Source: Streptomyces griseoloalbus
GTDB lineage: Bacteria > Actinomycetota > Actinomycetes > Streptomycetales > Streptomycetaceae
DNA: 64,000 bases
Assembly: GCA_014650015.1 (NCBI GenBank)
Contig: BMUD01000005.1
Location: forward strand, 186,001-250,000
Reading direction: 5' to 3'
The notes beneath the pieces are model-generated. The model made no database searches and was not told the origin of the DNA. It saw only the letters and a list, made by a program, of their open reading frames with translations. Numbering within the stretch: position 1 is the first letter of the stretch; the number at the start of each line of letters is the position of its first letter. The translations under genes and the position numbers were made by a program. This document shows positions 43,019-52,469 of this stretch, in pieces.

Positions 43019-46000
43019 GTGCCCGCTCGTATCACCGATCCCGATCAGCTCAAGGAGCTCCTCGGGATTCCGTTCACCCCGGAGCAGACGGCCTGCATCG
43101 TCGCGCCGCCCGCCCCGCAGGTGATCGTCGCCGGAGCCGGGTCGGGCAAGACGACGGTCATGGCGGCACGCGTGGTGTGGCTGGTCGGCACCGGCCAGGT
43201 CGCCCCCGAACAGGTCCTCGGCCTCACCTTCACCAACAAGGCCGCCGGCGAACTCGCCGAACGCGTCCGCAAGGCGCTGATCAAGGCCGGTGTCACCGAC
43301 CCGGACGCCATCGACCCGGACAACCCCCCGGGCGAGCCCGTGATCTCCACGTACCACGCCTTCGCGGGCCGCCTCCTCACCGACCACGGCCTGCGCATCG
43401 GCCTCGAACCGACCTCCCGCCTGCTCGCCGACGCCACCCGCTACCAGCTCGCCGCGCGCGTCCTGCGCGAGGCACCGGGCCCCTACCCGGCGCTCACCCG
43501 CTCCTTCCCCGACCTCGTCGGGGACCTGCTCACCCTCGACGGAGAGCTCGCCGAACACCTCGTACGGCCCGAGGACCTGCGCGCCCACGACGCCGGACTG
43601 CTGCGCACCCTGGAGAACACCAAGCTCACCAACGCCGACCTGCGCAAGGTCCCCGAAGCGGCCGCCGCGCGGCGTGAACTCGCCGACCTCGTGGTGCGCT
43701 ACCGGACCGCCAAACGCGAACGCGACCTGCTCGACTTCGGCGACCAGATCGCCCTGTCCGCCCGGCTCGCCGCGATCCCCGAGGTGGGCCGCATCCTGCG
43801 CGACGAGTTCCGCGTGGTCCTCCTCGACGAGTACCAGGACACCTCGGTCGCCCAGCGCGTCCTGCTGGCCGGGCTGTTCGGCGGCGGCACCGGCCACCCG
43901 GTGACCGCCGTCGGCGACCCCTGCCAGGCCATCTACGGCTGGCGCGGTGCCTCCGTCGCCAACCTCGACGACTTCCCCGAGCACTTCCCCCACGCCGACG
44001 GCCGCCCCGCCGCCCGCCAGTCCCTCAGTGAGAACCGCCGCAGCGGAGGCCGCCTGCTGGACCTCGCCAACGGTCTCGCCGAACCCCTGCGCGCCCTGCA
44101 CGCGGGCGTGGAAGCCCTCCGCCCGGCCCCGGGCGCCGAACACGACGGCACCGTCCGCTGCGCCCTGCTGCGCACCCACGCGGAGGAGATCGACTGGATC
44201 GCCGACTCCATCGCCCACCTCGTACGCACCGGCACGGCGCCCGGCGAGATCGCCGTGCTGTGCCGCACGGCCGGCGACTTCGCCGAGATCCAGGGATCCC
44301 TGGTCGCCAGGGACATCCCCGTCGAGGTGGTCGGCCTGTCCGGGCTGCTCCACCTGCCCGAGATCGCCGACCTCGTCGCCGTCTGCGAGGTCCTCCAGGA
44401 CCCCGGTGCCAACGCCTCCCTCGTACGCCTGCTGACCGGCCCGCGCTGGCGCATCGGCCCCCGCGACCTCGCCCTGCTGGGGCGGCGCGCACGCCTGCTC
44501 GTCTCCCACGCGCGCGTGGACGGCGACGACGATCCCGACCGGCGGCTCGCCCAGGCCGTCGAGGGCGTCGACCCGGCCGAGGTGATCTCGCTCGCGGACG
44601 CCCTCGACACCTTCCTGGAGACCCCGCTCGACGGCCGCGGCGACGACGACGGCCTGCCCTTCTCGCCGGACGCGCGCGTGCGGTTCGCCCGCCTGGCCGC
44701 CGAACTGCGCGACCTGCGCCGCTCCCTGGCCGACCCCCTCATGGACGTGCTGCACCGCGTCCTCGCCGTCACCGGCCTGGAGGTCGAGCTGTCCGCGTCC
44801 CCGCACGCCCTGGCCGCCCGCCGACGTGAGACCCTCTCCAACTTCCTCGACATCGCCGCCTCGTTCGCCGCCGGCGACGGCGAGGCCACCCTGCTCGCGT
44901 TCCTCGGCTTCCTGCGCACCGCCGCCCAGTACGAGAAGGGCCTCGACAACGCGCTGCCCGGCGGTGAGAACACCGTCAAGGTGCTCACCGCGCACAAGTC
45001 CAAGGGCCTGGAGTGGGACGTCGTCGCCGTCCCGGGACTGGTCACCGGCACCTTCCCCAGCGGCCAGGGCCGTGAGAAGTGGACCGCGCAGGGCAAGGTG
45101 CTGCCGCACGAACTGCGCGGCGACGCCGACACCCTGCCCGACGTCATGTCCTGGGACTCCCGGGGCCTGAAGGCCTTCCACGAGGCCATGAAGGAACACC
45201 AGCACACCGAGGAACTCCGCCTCGGCTACGTCACCTTCACCCGCCCCCGCTCCCTGTTGCTCGGCTCCGGCCACTGGTGGGGACCCAGCCAGAGGAAACC
45301 GCGCGGCCCCTCCGCGTTCCTGCACGCCCTCTACGAGCACTGCGCCGCCGGGTACGGCGAAATCGAGGCGTGGGCGGACGAACCCGCCGAGGACGAGGAG
45401 AACCCCGCCCTGCACCGGGCCACCGACGCCCAGGTGTGGCCCCTGCCCCTGGACGACGACGCCCTCACCCGCCGCCGCGCGGCCGCCGAGACCGTCCTCG
45501 CCCACCTCGACGGCCTCGCCACCCACCCGGACGGCCCCGCCACGGCCGTACACGACCCGGACACGTACGACGATCCGGACTGGCCGCCGCCGCCCGACGA
45601 CGAAGAAGATCCCCTCCCCGACGACGAGGACCCCCTCCCCGACGACGAGGACGACCCCTTCACGGCCACCGACCCGGGCGACTGGGACGCCTGGCCCACC
45701 GACCGCCCGACCGTCCCGCACCAGGCGACGGCTCCGGAACCCGCCGCGCACGCCCGCGCGGCGGAGCGCGACCACCCCCCGCGGGAGCCCGGCAGGCCTC
45801 GCCTCACCCCCGAGGAGGCACGCACCATCGCATCCTGGGACCGTGATCTCGACGCCCTCGCCGGAGAGCTGCTGCGCACCCGCCAAAGCGTCACCGAGGT
45901 CCGGCTGCCCGCCTCGCTCACGGCGACCCAGCTGCTCCGCCTGGCCGCGGACCCGGACGGCTTCGCGCAGGAGCTGGCCCGCCCCATGCCCCGCCCGCCG

Positions 46001-46534
46001 CAGCCCGCCGCGCGCCGCGGCACCCGCTTCCACGCCTGGGTCGAGGCGCGCTTCGAGGAGCTGACGCTGCCCATGCTCGACCCGGAGGAGCTGCCCGGCA
46101 GCGACGCCGAGATCGCCGACGAGCGAGACCTCGAGACCCTCAAGGAAGCCTTCGAACGCACCGAGTACGCCCGCCGAACGCCCCACCGCGTGGAGACGCC
46201 CTTCCAGCTGTCGATCGGCGGCCGCGTCGTCCGCGGCCGCATCGACGCCGTCTACAAGGAAGGCGAGGGGGACGGGACGACGTACGAGATCGTCGACTGG
46301 AAGACCAGCCGCGGCCACACCGCCGACCCCCTCCAGCTCGCCGTCTACCGGCTCGCCTGGGCCGAGCAGCAGAACGTCCCCCTGGAGACCGTCACGGCCG
46401 CGTTCCTGTACGTACGCACCGGCGAGATCGTCCGCCCCGGCCCCCTGCCCGGTCGCGCCGAGCTGGAGCGGCTGCTGCTGGAGGAGCCGTCCGGTGAGAT
46501 ACCGCACTCCGAGGACACCGCCGCGGGCCGATAG
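43019..46534 (+). CDS. adnB: AdnB-like UvrD-family helicase with RecB-type nuclease domain
   Basis: A 1171-aa second SF1A motor-nuclease subunit. Walker A GAGSGKTT is at 39-46. Other motifs are VLLDEYQDTSVAQRV, VGDPCQAIYGWRG, VLTAHKSKGLEWDVVAVPG and LGYVTFTRPRSLL. The nuclease domain at about 960-1140 shows a His in GTRFHAWVE, GRIDAVY, DWKTS (Asp1093, Lys1095) and QLAVYRLA. An acidic, repetitive, Asp/Glu/Pro-rich linker separates motor and nuclease (about 858-890). No Fe-S cysteines are seen, unlike the first subunit. It is 100 bp after adnA and has its own damage-type promoter. Confidence 0.88.
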   Translation: MPARITDPDQLKELLGIPFTPEQTACIVAPPAPQVIVAGAGSGKTTVMAARVVWLVGTGQVAPEQVLGLTFTNKAAGELAERVRKALIKAGVTDPDAIDPDNPPGEPVISTYHAFAGRLLTDHGLRIGLEPTSRLLADATRYQLAARVLREAPGPYPALTRSFPDLVGDLLTLDGELAEHLVRPEDLRAHDAGLLRTLENTKLTNADLRKVPEAAAARRELADLVVRYRTAKRERDLLDFGDQIALSARLAAIPEVGRILRDEFRVVLLDEYQDTSVAQRVLLAGLFGGGTGHPVTAVGDPCQAIYGWRGASVANLDDFPEHFPHADGRPAARQSLSENRRSGGRLLDLANGLAEPLRALHAGVEALRPAPGAEHDGTVRCALLRTHAEEIDWIADSIAHLVRTGTAPGEIAVLCRTAGDFAEIQGSLVARDIPVEVVGLSGLLHLPEIADLVAVCEVLQDPGANASLVRLLTGPRWRIGPRDLALLGRRARLLVSHARVDGDDDPDRRLAQAVEGVDPAEVISLADALDTFLETPLDGRGDDDGLPFSPDARVRFARLAAELRDLRRSLADPLMDVLHRVLAVTGLEVELSASPHALAARRRETLSNFLDIAASFAAGDGEATLLAFLGFLRTAAQYEKGLDNALPGGENTVKVLTAHKSKGLEWDVVAVPGLVTGTFPSGQGREKWTAQGKVLPHELRGDADTLPDVMSWDSRGLKAFHEAMKEHQHTEELRLGYVTFTRPRSLLLGSGHWWGPSQRKPRGPSAFLHALYEHCAAGYGEIEAWADEPAEDEENPALHRATDAQVWPLPLDDDALTRRRAAAETVLAHLDGLATHPDGPATAVHDPDTYDDPDWPPPPDDEEDPLPDDEDPLPDDEDDPFTATDPGDWDAWPTDRPTVPHQATAPEPAAHARAAERDHPPREPGRPRLTPEEARTIASWDRDLDALAGELLRTRQSVTEVRLPASLTATQLLRLAADPDGFAQELARPMPRPPQPAARRGTRFHAWVEARFEELTLPMLDPEELPGSDAEIADERDLETLKEAFERTEYARRTPHRVETPFQLSIGGRVVRGRIDAVYKEGEGDGTTYEIVDWKTSRGHTADPLQLAVYRLAWAEQQNVPLETVTAAFLYVRTGEIVRPGPLPGRAELERLLLEEPSGEIPHSEDTAAGR

Positions 46535-46544
46535 GCTCGTGACC

Positions 46545-47957
46545 ATGAGCCAGCCCGTTGACAGTGCCGTCAGCGCCGTCCGTACGTACATCGAGCAGCA
46601 CCGCGGCGCCTTCCTCGACGACCTCGCCGAGTGGCTGCGCATCCCGTCCGTCTCGGCCCAGCCCGACCACGCGCCCGACGTGCGCCGCAGTGCCGAATGG
46701 CTCGCCGCCAAGCTCAACGAGACCGGCTTCCCGACCGCCGAGGTCTGGCAGACCCCCGGCGCCCCGGCCGTCTACGCCGAGTGGCCCTCCGCCGACCCCG
46801 AGGCGCCCACCGTGCTGGTCTACGGCCACCACGACGTGCAGCCCGCCGCCCGCGAGGACGGCTGGGACAGCGAGCCCTTCGAGCCCGTCGTCCGCGACAA
46901 CCGCCTCTACGCGCGAGGCGCCGCCGACGACAAGGGCCAGGTGTTCTTCCACACCCTCGGAGTCCGCGCCCACCTCGCCACCACCGGCCGCACCACCCCG
47001 GCCGTTCATCTGAAGCTGCTGATCGAGGGCGAGGAGGAATCCGGCTCCCCGCACTTCCGGGCGCTCGTCGAACAGCACGCGGACCGGCTCACCGCCGACA
47101 CCGTGATCGTCACCGACACCGGAATGTGGTCCGAGGACACCCCGACGGTGTGCACCGGCATGCGCGGCCTCGCCGAGTGCGAGATCCGGCTGTACGGCCC
47201 CGACCAGGACATCCACTCCGGTTCCTTCGGCGGCGCGGTCCCCAACCCGGCCACCGCGGCCGCCCGCCTGGTGGCCGCCCTGCACGACGAGCACGCGCGC
47301 GTGGCGGTCCCCGGCTTCTACGACGGCGTCGTCGAGCTCACCGACCGCGAACGCGAACTCTTCGCGGAGCTGCCCTTCGACGAGCGGGATTGGCTGCGCA
47401 CCGCCAAGTCCCGCGGCACCTGGGGCGAGGCCGGATACAGCACCCTGGAGCGCGTCTGGGCCCGCCCCACCGCCGAGGTCAACGGCATCGGCGGCGGCTA
47501 CCAGGGACCCGGAAGCAAGACCGTCATCCCGTCCTCCGCCATGGTGAAACTGTCCTTCCGGCTCGTCGCCGGCCAGGACCCCGAGCACGTGGCGCGGGCC
47601 GTCCGCGACTGGGTGCCCGGGCAGCTCCCCGACGGCATCCGCCACGAGATCGCCTTCAGCCCCGCCACCCGCCCCTGCCTCACCCCGCTGGACCACCCGG
47701 CCCTGCAGTCCGTGGTCCGGGCGATGGGCCGCGCCTTCGGCGCACCCGTCCGCTTCACCCGCGAGGGCGGCTCAGGACCGGCCGCCGACCTCCAGGACGT
47801 CCTGGGCGCACCGGTCCTCTTCCTCGGGATCTCCGTCCCGTCCGACGGCTGGCACGCCCCCGACGAGAAGGTCGAGCTGGACCTGCTCCTCAAAGGCGTC
47901 GAGACCAGCGCGTACCTGTGGGGCGACCTCGCCGAGCACTGGCGGCACGCGCCCTGA
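46545..47957 (+). CDS. M20 family dipeptidase
   Basis: A 470-aa zinc peptidase, starting 10 bp after the adnB stop. Metal-ligand motifs are VLVYGHHDVQPA (His and Asp), ARGAADDKGQVF, the catalytic Glu pair in IEGEEESGSPHF, and DTGMWSED. A dimerisation lid follows (SGSFGGAVPNPATAAARL), then the last ligand region in LGISVPSDGWHAPDEKVEL. It hydrolyses dipeptides or related amides; the natural substrate is unknown. It takes the place held by a potassium-channel gene in the mycobacterial version of this block. Confidence 0.92.
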   Translation: MSQPVDSAVSAVRTYIEQHRGAFLDDLAEWLRIPSVSAQPDHAPDVRRSAEWLAAKLNETGFPTAEVWQTPGAPAVYAEWPSADPEAPTVLVYGHHDVQPAAREDGWDSEPFEPVVRDNRLYARGAADDKGQVFFHTLGVRAHLATTGRTTPAVHLKLLIEGEEESGSPHFRALVEQHADRLTADTVIVTDTGMWSEDTPTVCTGMRGLAECEIRLYGPDQDIHSGSFGGAVPNPATAAARLVAALHDEHARVAVPGFYDGVVELTDRERELFAELPFDERDWLRTAKSRGTWGEAGYSTLERVWARPTAEVNGIGGGYQGPGSKTVIPSSAMVKLSFRLVAGQDPEHVARAVRDWVPGQLPDGIRHEIAFSPATRPCLTPLDHPALQSVVRAMGRAFGAPVRFTREGGSGPAADLQDVLGAPVLFLGISVPSDGWHAPDEKVELDLLLKGVETSAYLWGDLAEHWRHAP

Positions 47958-48107
47958 CCGCCTCACACCGTCCGAACCCGGCGCCCGCGCGGGGCACACT
48001 GGAAGGACCCGCCACCGCGCCCCGCCGGACCCGGTCCCCTCCCGCCGCACGTCCCGCCGAACCGCCCGCCGACCCAATCCGTTCCCCCGGGGGAGTTGGA
48101 AGCACCC

Positions 48108-49052
48108 GTGACCACCTGGACCGACCACACCGCCGACCGCCCCATCTCGCTCACCGCCCCGAGCGGCATCGACCGCGCCGCCCACCACCGGCTCGACGAG
48201 GCATGGCTCGCGGCGGCGTGGAGCCACCCCTCGACCCGATGCTTCGTGGTCTCCGGCGGACAGGTCCTCATCGACGAGACGGCGGACGGGCGAACCGAAC
48301 TCGTCATGACCCCGTCCTTCGAGGCCCCGCTCACCGAGGCACACCGCTACTTCCTGGGCACCGACGACAACGGCGTCAGCTACTTCGCCCTGCAGAAGGA
48401 CTCCCTGCCCGGCCGCATGGACGAGTCCGCCCGTCCGGCGGGACTGCGCGAGGCGGGGCTGCTCCTGTCGCCGCGCGAGGCCGGCCTGATGGTGCACGCG
48501 GTCGCCCTGGAGAACTGGCAGCGGCTGCACCGCTTCTGCTCCCGCTGCGGCGAGCGCACCGTCATCGCCGCCGCCGGCCACATCCGCCGCTGCCCCGCCT
48601 GCGGTGCCGAGCACTACCCGCGCACCGACCCCGCGGTGATCATGGCCGTCATCGACGACCACGACCGCATCCTGCTCGGCCGCCAGGTCCACTGGCCCGA
48701 GGGCCGCTTCTCCACGCTCGCCGGATTCGTCGAGCCCGGCGAGTCCATCGAGCAGTCGGTGCGCCGCGAGGTCCACGAGGAGGTCGGCATCAGCGTCGGC
48801 GAGGTCGAGTACATCGCCAGCCAGCCCTGGCCCTTCCCGTCCAGCCTCATGCTGGGCTTCGTCGCCCGCGCCACCTCGACCGAGATCGACGTCGACGGCG
48901 ACGAGATCCAAGAGGCCCGCTGGTTCTCCCGCGACGAACTCGGCGCCGCCTTCGAGTCCGGCGAGGTGCTCCCGCCCTACGGCATCTCGATCGCGGCCCG
49001 CCTGATCGAGCGCTGGTACGGCAAGGACCTGCCGACGCGCAGCACCTTCTGA
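48108..49052 (+). CDS. nudC: NAD(H) pyrophosphatase / NAD-RNA decapping enzyme NudC
   Basis: A 314-aa Nudix enzyme that splits NADH to NMNH and AMP and can remove NAD caps from RNA. The GTG start follows TTGGAAG. The N-terminal domain is about 1-140. A zinc ribbon follows with C144, C147, C162 and C165. The Nudix box begins at residue 206 (GFVEPGESIEQSVRREVHEE, ending VGI). The family signature SQPWPFPSSLMLGF lies just downstream. It is in the conserved order nudC-mrx1-uvrD2. Confidence 0.93.
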   Translation: MTTWTDHTADRPISLTAPSGIDRAAHHRLDEAWLAAAWSHPSTRCFVVSGGQVLIDETADGRTELVMTPSFEAPLTEAHRYFLGTDDNGVSYFALQKDSLPGRMDESARPAGLREAGLLLSPREAGLMVHAVALENWQRLHRFCSRCGERTVIAAAGHIRRCPACGAEHYPRTDPAVIMAVIDDHDRILLGRQVHWPEGRFSTLAGFVEPGESIEQSVRREVHEEVGISVGEVEYIASQPWPFPSSLMLGFVARATSTEIDVDGDEIQEARWFSRDELGAAFESGEVLPPYGISIAARLIERWYGKDLPTRSTF

Positions 49053-49079
49053 CCCGGCACACCAGGACCCGCACACAAT

Positions 49080-49120
49080 GAAGCGGGGTGGCCCCCAGTG
49101 GATGGAGGCCACCCCGCTTC
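49080..49120. terminator. Bidirectional terminator between nudC and mrx1
   Basis: A perfect 14-bp inverted repeat (GAAGCGGGGTGGCC at 49080-49093; complement at 49107-49120) lies between two convergent genes. Confidence 0.85.
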
Positions 49121-49131
49121 GTGCGGAACGC

Positions 49132-49374
49132 TCAGGCGCCGATCTTCTGCTTCACCTGCGCCAGCGACGGGTTGGTGAGCGTCGACCCGTCAGAAAAGAG
49201 GACAGTCGGGACCGTCTGGTTTCCGCCGTTCGCCTTCTCCACGAACGCCGCGGACTCCGGGTCCTGCTCGATGTTGATCTCGGTGTACGCGATGCCCTCG
49301 CGGTCCATCTGGCTCTTCAGCCGGCGGCAGTAGCCGCACCACGTGGTGCTGTACATCGTCACAGTGCCCGGCAT
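49132..49374 (-). CDS. mrx1: Mycoredoxin-1-type glutaredoxin
   Basis: An 80-aa thioredoxin-fold oxidoreductase starting MPGTVTMYSTTWCGYC, with the active pair C13 and C16. Mycoredoxins use mycothiol to reduce mixed disulfides. The cis-Pro loop (NQTVPTVLFSDGS) and the end (PSLAQVKQKIG) complete the fold. AAGGAG lies ten bases upstream of the ATG; the longer frame to 49626 is rejected. It is divergent from uvrD2, with 239 bp between starts. Confidence 0.92.
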   Translation of the reverse strand: MPGTVTMYSTTWCGYCRRLKSQMDREGIAYTEINIEQDPESAAFVEKANGGNQTVPTVLFSDGSTLTNPSLAQVKQKIGA

Positions 49375-49613
49375 GTCTCTCGCGCTCCTTCGGCGGCTCG
49401 GGAAGTCCTCGCTGTACGGGGAACGTACTTGAAAGCGCAGGCATTCCCGCAGGCGCTCCCGCGGGCGGGCCTCCGACGAGCGGTGGGCCGACGCGGTTCC
49501 GGCATGACGCCTGCCGTCCCGCGACCGTGATGCCCGCCGCATTAGTACGACTGCGAGGCCCTCCCTGTGGACAACCGGCTCACCTGTCTCCGGCGACCTG
49601 GCAGCATGGCTGT

Positions 49614-51821
49614 GTGACAGCAGCAACGCATTCCACCCTCTTCCCGCAGGTACCGGACTCGGCCGACGCGGTGCTCGAAGGGCTCGACCCCGAGCAGCGC
49701 GCAGTGGCCACCGCCCTGCACGGTCCGGTGTGCGTGCTGGCGGGCGCCGGTACCGGCAAGACCCGGGCGATCACCCACCGGATCGCCTACGGGGTGCGCG
49801 CCGGAATCCTCCAGCCGTCCAGCGTGCTCGCCGTCACCTTCACCAACCGTGCCGCCGGGGAGATGCGCGGGCGGCTGCGCCAACTCGGTGCCGTCGGTGT
49901 CCAGGCCCGGACCTTCCACTCCGCGGCACTGCGCCAGCTCCAGTACTTCTGGCCGAAAGCGATCGGTGGCTCCCTGCCCCGGATCGTCGACCGCAAGATC
50001 CAGCTGGTCGCCGACGCGGCCGCCGCCTGCCGCTTCAGGCTCGACCGGGGCGAGCTGCGGGACGTCACCGCCGAGATCGAATGGTCCAAGGTCACCCAGA
50101 CCGTCCCGGCGGACTACGCCGCCGCTGCCGCCAAGGCCGGCCGCGAGGCGCCCCGAGACCGCGCCGAGATCGCCCAGATCTACTCCGCCTACGAGGACCT
50201 CAAGCGCGAGCGCGTCGTCATCGACTTCGAGGATGTGCTGCTGCTGACCGTCGCCGTCCTGCAGGACCGCAACGACATCGCCGAGCAGGTCCGCGCCCAG
50301 TACCAGCACTTCGTCGTCGACGAGTACCAGGACGTCAGCCCGCTCCAGCAGCGTCTGCTGGAGCTGTGGCTCGGCGACCGGGAGAACCTGTGCGTGGTCG
50401 GCGACGCCAGCCAGACGATCTATTCGTTCACGGGCGCAACCCCCGACCACCTGCTCGACTTCCGTACCCGCCACCCCGGAGCCACCGTCGTCAAGCTGGT
50501 CCGCGACTACCGTTCGACCCCTCAGGTCGTCCATCTGGCGAACGGACTGCTCGCCCAGGCCCGCGGTCGCGCCGCCGAGCACCGGCTGGAACTGGTCTCC
50601 CAGCGCCCCGCGGGTTCCGAACCGGTCTTCACCGAGTACACCGACGAGCCCGCCGAGGCGGAGGGTGCCGCGCGCCGCATCCGTGAGCTGATCGATGCCG
50701 GTGTCCCGGCGAGCGAGATCGCGGTCCTGTTCCGCACGAACGCACAGTCCGAGACGTATGAGCAGGCCCTCGCCGACGCCGGGGTGCCCTACCAGCTGCG
50801 CGGCGCCGAGCGGTTCTTCGACCGGCCCGAGGTGCGCAAGGCGGGCATCGCCCTGCGCGCTGCAGCCCGCTTCGGCGGCAACGACGCGCTTCTCGACGAC
50901 GCCCCCGACCTGCCCTCACAGGTACGCGCCGTGCTGTCGGGCGAGGGCTGGACACCGCAGCCGCCGGCCGGCTCGGGCGCGGTCCGGGAGCGCTGGGAGT
51001 CACTGGCCGCTCTGGTGCACCTCGCCCAGGACTTCGCCGCCGCCAGACCCGGTGTCACGCTCGGCGACCTCGTCGCCGAACTCGACGAGCGGGCCGGCGC
51101 CCAGCACGCCCCGACCGTGCAGGGTGTCACCCTCGCCTCGCTGCACTCGGCCAAGGGGCTGGAGTGGGACGTCGTCTTCCTGGTCGGCGTCGCCGAGGGC
51201 ATGATGCCGATCACCTACGCAAAGACCGACGAGCAGATCGAGGAGGAGCGACGCCTTCTCTACGTCGGCGTCACCCGTGCCCGTGAGCGTCTCCATCTCT
51301 CCTGGGCGCTCTCCCGCTCGCCCGGCGGCCGCCCCAACCGCCGCCCCAGCCGCTTCCTCGCCGGACTGCGCCCCGGTTCGCACACCGCCGCGGGCCACGG
51401 CGGCGCGGCCGGTACGGCAGGTGTGGAGCGCGGCTCCTTCACGGCGGCGCCCGCCTCGGCCGCGCCGGGCCCGAGACGCAGACAGCGCAGCCCAGCCCGC
51501 TGCCGGGTCTGTGGCCGCACGCTGACCGACGCGGGCGAGATGAAGCTGATGCGCTGCGAGGACTGCCCCTCCGACATGGACGAGGGTCTGTACGAGCGGC
51601 TTCGTGAGTGGCGTGCCGACCAGGCGCGGCGCAGCGGGCAGCCGGCCTTCTGCGTCTTCACCGACAAGACGCTGATGGCCATCGCCGAGACGGTCCCCGA
51701 CGACGAGCACGGGCTCGCCCGCATCCCCGGGGTGGGGATGCGCAAGCTGGGCCGCTACGGAACCGATGTTCTGGCCATCTGCGCAGGCCGTGACGTCGGC
51801 GTGGACCAAGGTCAGGGCTGA
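49614..51821 (+). CDS. uvrD2: UvrD2-type DNA helicase with HRDC domain
   Basis: A 735-aa SF1A helicase. Walker A AGAGTGKT is at 43-50; further motifs are VDEYQDVSPLQQRL, VGDASQTIYSFTG, TLASLHSAKGLEWDVVFLVG and YVGVTRARERLHLSWA. A zinc-type four-Cys motif (C630, C633, C648, C651) precedes a C-terminal HRDC domain at about 663-735 (FCVFTDKTLMAIAE, LARIPGVGMRKLGRYG). This order of motor, four-Cys motif and HRDC is the UvrD2 signature. The start is GTG with no ribosome site; CAGCAT ends six bases before it, so it is probably leaderless. Confidence 0.92.
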   Translation: MTAATHSTLFPQVPDSADAVLEGLDPEQRAVATALHGPVCVLAGAGTGKTRAITHRIAYGVRAGILQPSSVLAVTFTNRAAGEMRGRLRQLGAVGVQARTFHSAALRQLQYFWPKAIGGSLPRIVDRKIQLVADAAAACRFRLDRGELRDVTAEIEWSKVTQTVPADYAAAAAKAGREAPRDRAEIAQIYSAYEDLKRERVVIDFEDVLLLTVAVLQDRNDIAEQVRAQYQHFVVDEYQDVSPLQQRLLELWLGDRENLCVVGDASQTIYSFTGATPDHLLDFRTRHPGATVVKLVRDYRSTPQVVHLANGLLAQARGRAAEHRLELVSQRPAGSEPVFTEYTDEPAEAEGAARRIRELIDAGVPASEIAVLFRTNAQSETYEQALADAGVPYQLRGAERFFDRPEVRKAGIALRAAARFGGNDALLDDAPDLPSQVRAVLSGEGWTPQPPAGSGAVRERWESLAALVHLAQDFAAARPGVTLGDLVAELDERAGAQHAPTVQGVTLASLHSAKGLEWDVVFLVGVAEGMMPITYAKTDEQIEEERRLLYVGVTRARERLHLSWALSRSPGGRPNRRPSRFLAGLRPGSHTAAGHGGAAGTAGVERGSFTAAPASAAPGPRRRQRSPARCRVCGRTLTDAGEMKLMRCEDCPSDMDEGLYERLREWRADQARRSGQPAFCVFTDKTLMAIAETVPDDEHGLARIPGVGMRKLGRYGTDVLAICAGRDVGVDQGQG

Positions 51822-51835
51822 TACGAACTCGTCGC

Positions 51836-51874
51836 AAAAATAGTTTGCGCATGCCCCGGCCATCCCCATAGGTT
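51836..51874 (+). promoter_or_regulatory. wblC promoter with WblC/WhiB7-type AT-rich element
   Basis: An AAAAAT run (51836-51841) lies directly upstream of a -35-like TTGCGC (51845-51850), then 18 bp, then TAGGTT (51869-51874). Promoters activated by WhiB7/WblC carry such an A/T block just before the -35, so the gene should be self-activated. Confidence 0.65.
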
Positions 51875-51985
51875 CTTAGGCACGGGAACAGCGGCCTTCT
51901 CGGAGGCGCTGATTCCGTGTTGTACTTGCATATCCGCGGACTGGCTCACCCCAGTCCCCCGAGACGCCGAGAGGAGGCGAGTCCA

Positions 51986-52300
51986 GTGATCAGCATCAAC
52001 AACAGCTCCATCGTCAAAATGACCGATCGCTCGGCCGTCTCCCTGTGCATGCTCGGCGCCTCCAACCAGGGCACCGGTCTGTCCGGCATTCGTGCCGCAC
52101 GCCCGGCGTCCTCCCTTGCTTGCTCGGCTCCTGCCGTCCGTGAGCGCGATGAGCGACCGACCGGGGCACTGGAAGCAGTAGTGGCACAGGCGCAGGCCTA
52201 TGCCTTTGCGGCGGCCGGTGCCGGATTCCGGAAGCAGACGACGCAGCACCACCTGATGTGGGCCTTCCGTGGGCCAGAACCCTGGAGTGATCCAGCCTGA
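51986..52300 (+). CDS. 104-codon upstream ORF in the wblC leader
   Basis: A GTG seven bases after GAGGAGGCGA opens a frame beginning VISINNSSIVKMTDRSAVSL and ending MWAFRGPEPWSDPA. It has the best ribosome site of the region. The stop codon lies inside a small hairpin (CCTGAT-TCG-ATCAGG, 52296-52310) and 23 bp before an intrinsic terminator. Ribosome progress along its 3' end can therefore decide whether the terminator forms. whiB7/wblC genes are known to be controlled by such uORFs; whether the long peptide matters apart from being translated is unclear. Confidence 0.7.
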   Translation: MISINNSSIVKMTDRSAVSLCMLGASNQGTGLSGIRAARPASSLACSAPAVRERDERPTGALEAVVAQAQAYAFAAAGAGFRKQTTQHHLMWAFRGPEPWSDPA

Positions 52301-52322
52301 TTCGATCAGGCCGGCGCCTTCA

Positions 52323-52364
52323 GGGCCGCGGAACCCCATCCGGGATCCGCGGCCCTTCTGTTTT
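52323..52364 (+). terminator. Attenuator terminator in the wblC leader
   Basis: GGGCCGCGGA (52323-52332) pairs perfectly with TCCGCGGCCC (52346-52355), followed by TTCTGTTTT (52356-52364). This is one of few hairpins here with a true T tail, and it lies 106 bp before the wblC start, so it must be read through for expression. Confidence 0.85.
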
Positions 52365-52469
52365 CCCCGAACGGGGAGGCAGAAGAAGCGCCTCGGGACA
52401 AGAAAAGAACCCGGCTCAAGCCGCCACCCGGCCAACCGGCCGGAAACGACCAGACGAGGAAGACGACCC

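Noticed and set aside
42830-46717. 1295-codon minus-strand open frame
   Set aside because: Shadow of adnB; no family signature.
49584-49607. Damage-type promoter for uvrD2
   Set aside because: CTGTCTCCGGC matches only 7 of 11 bases and the spacing to CAGCAT is seven, so it is not convincing even though the gene fits.
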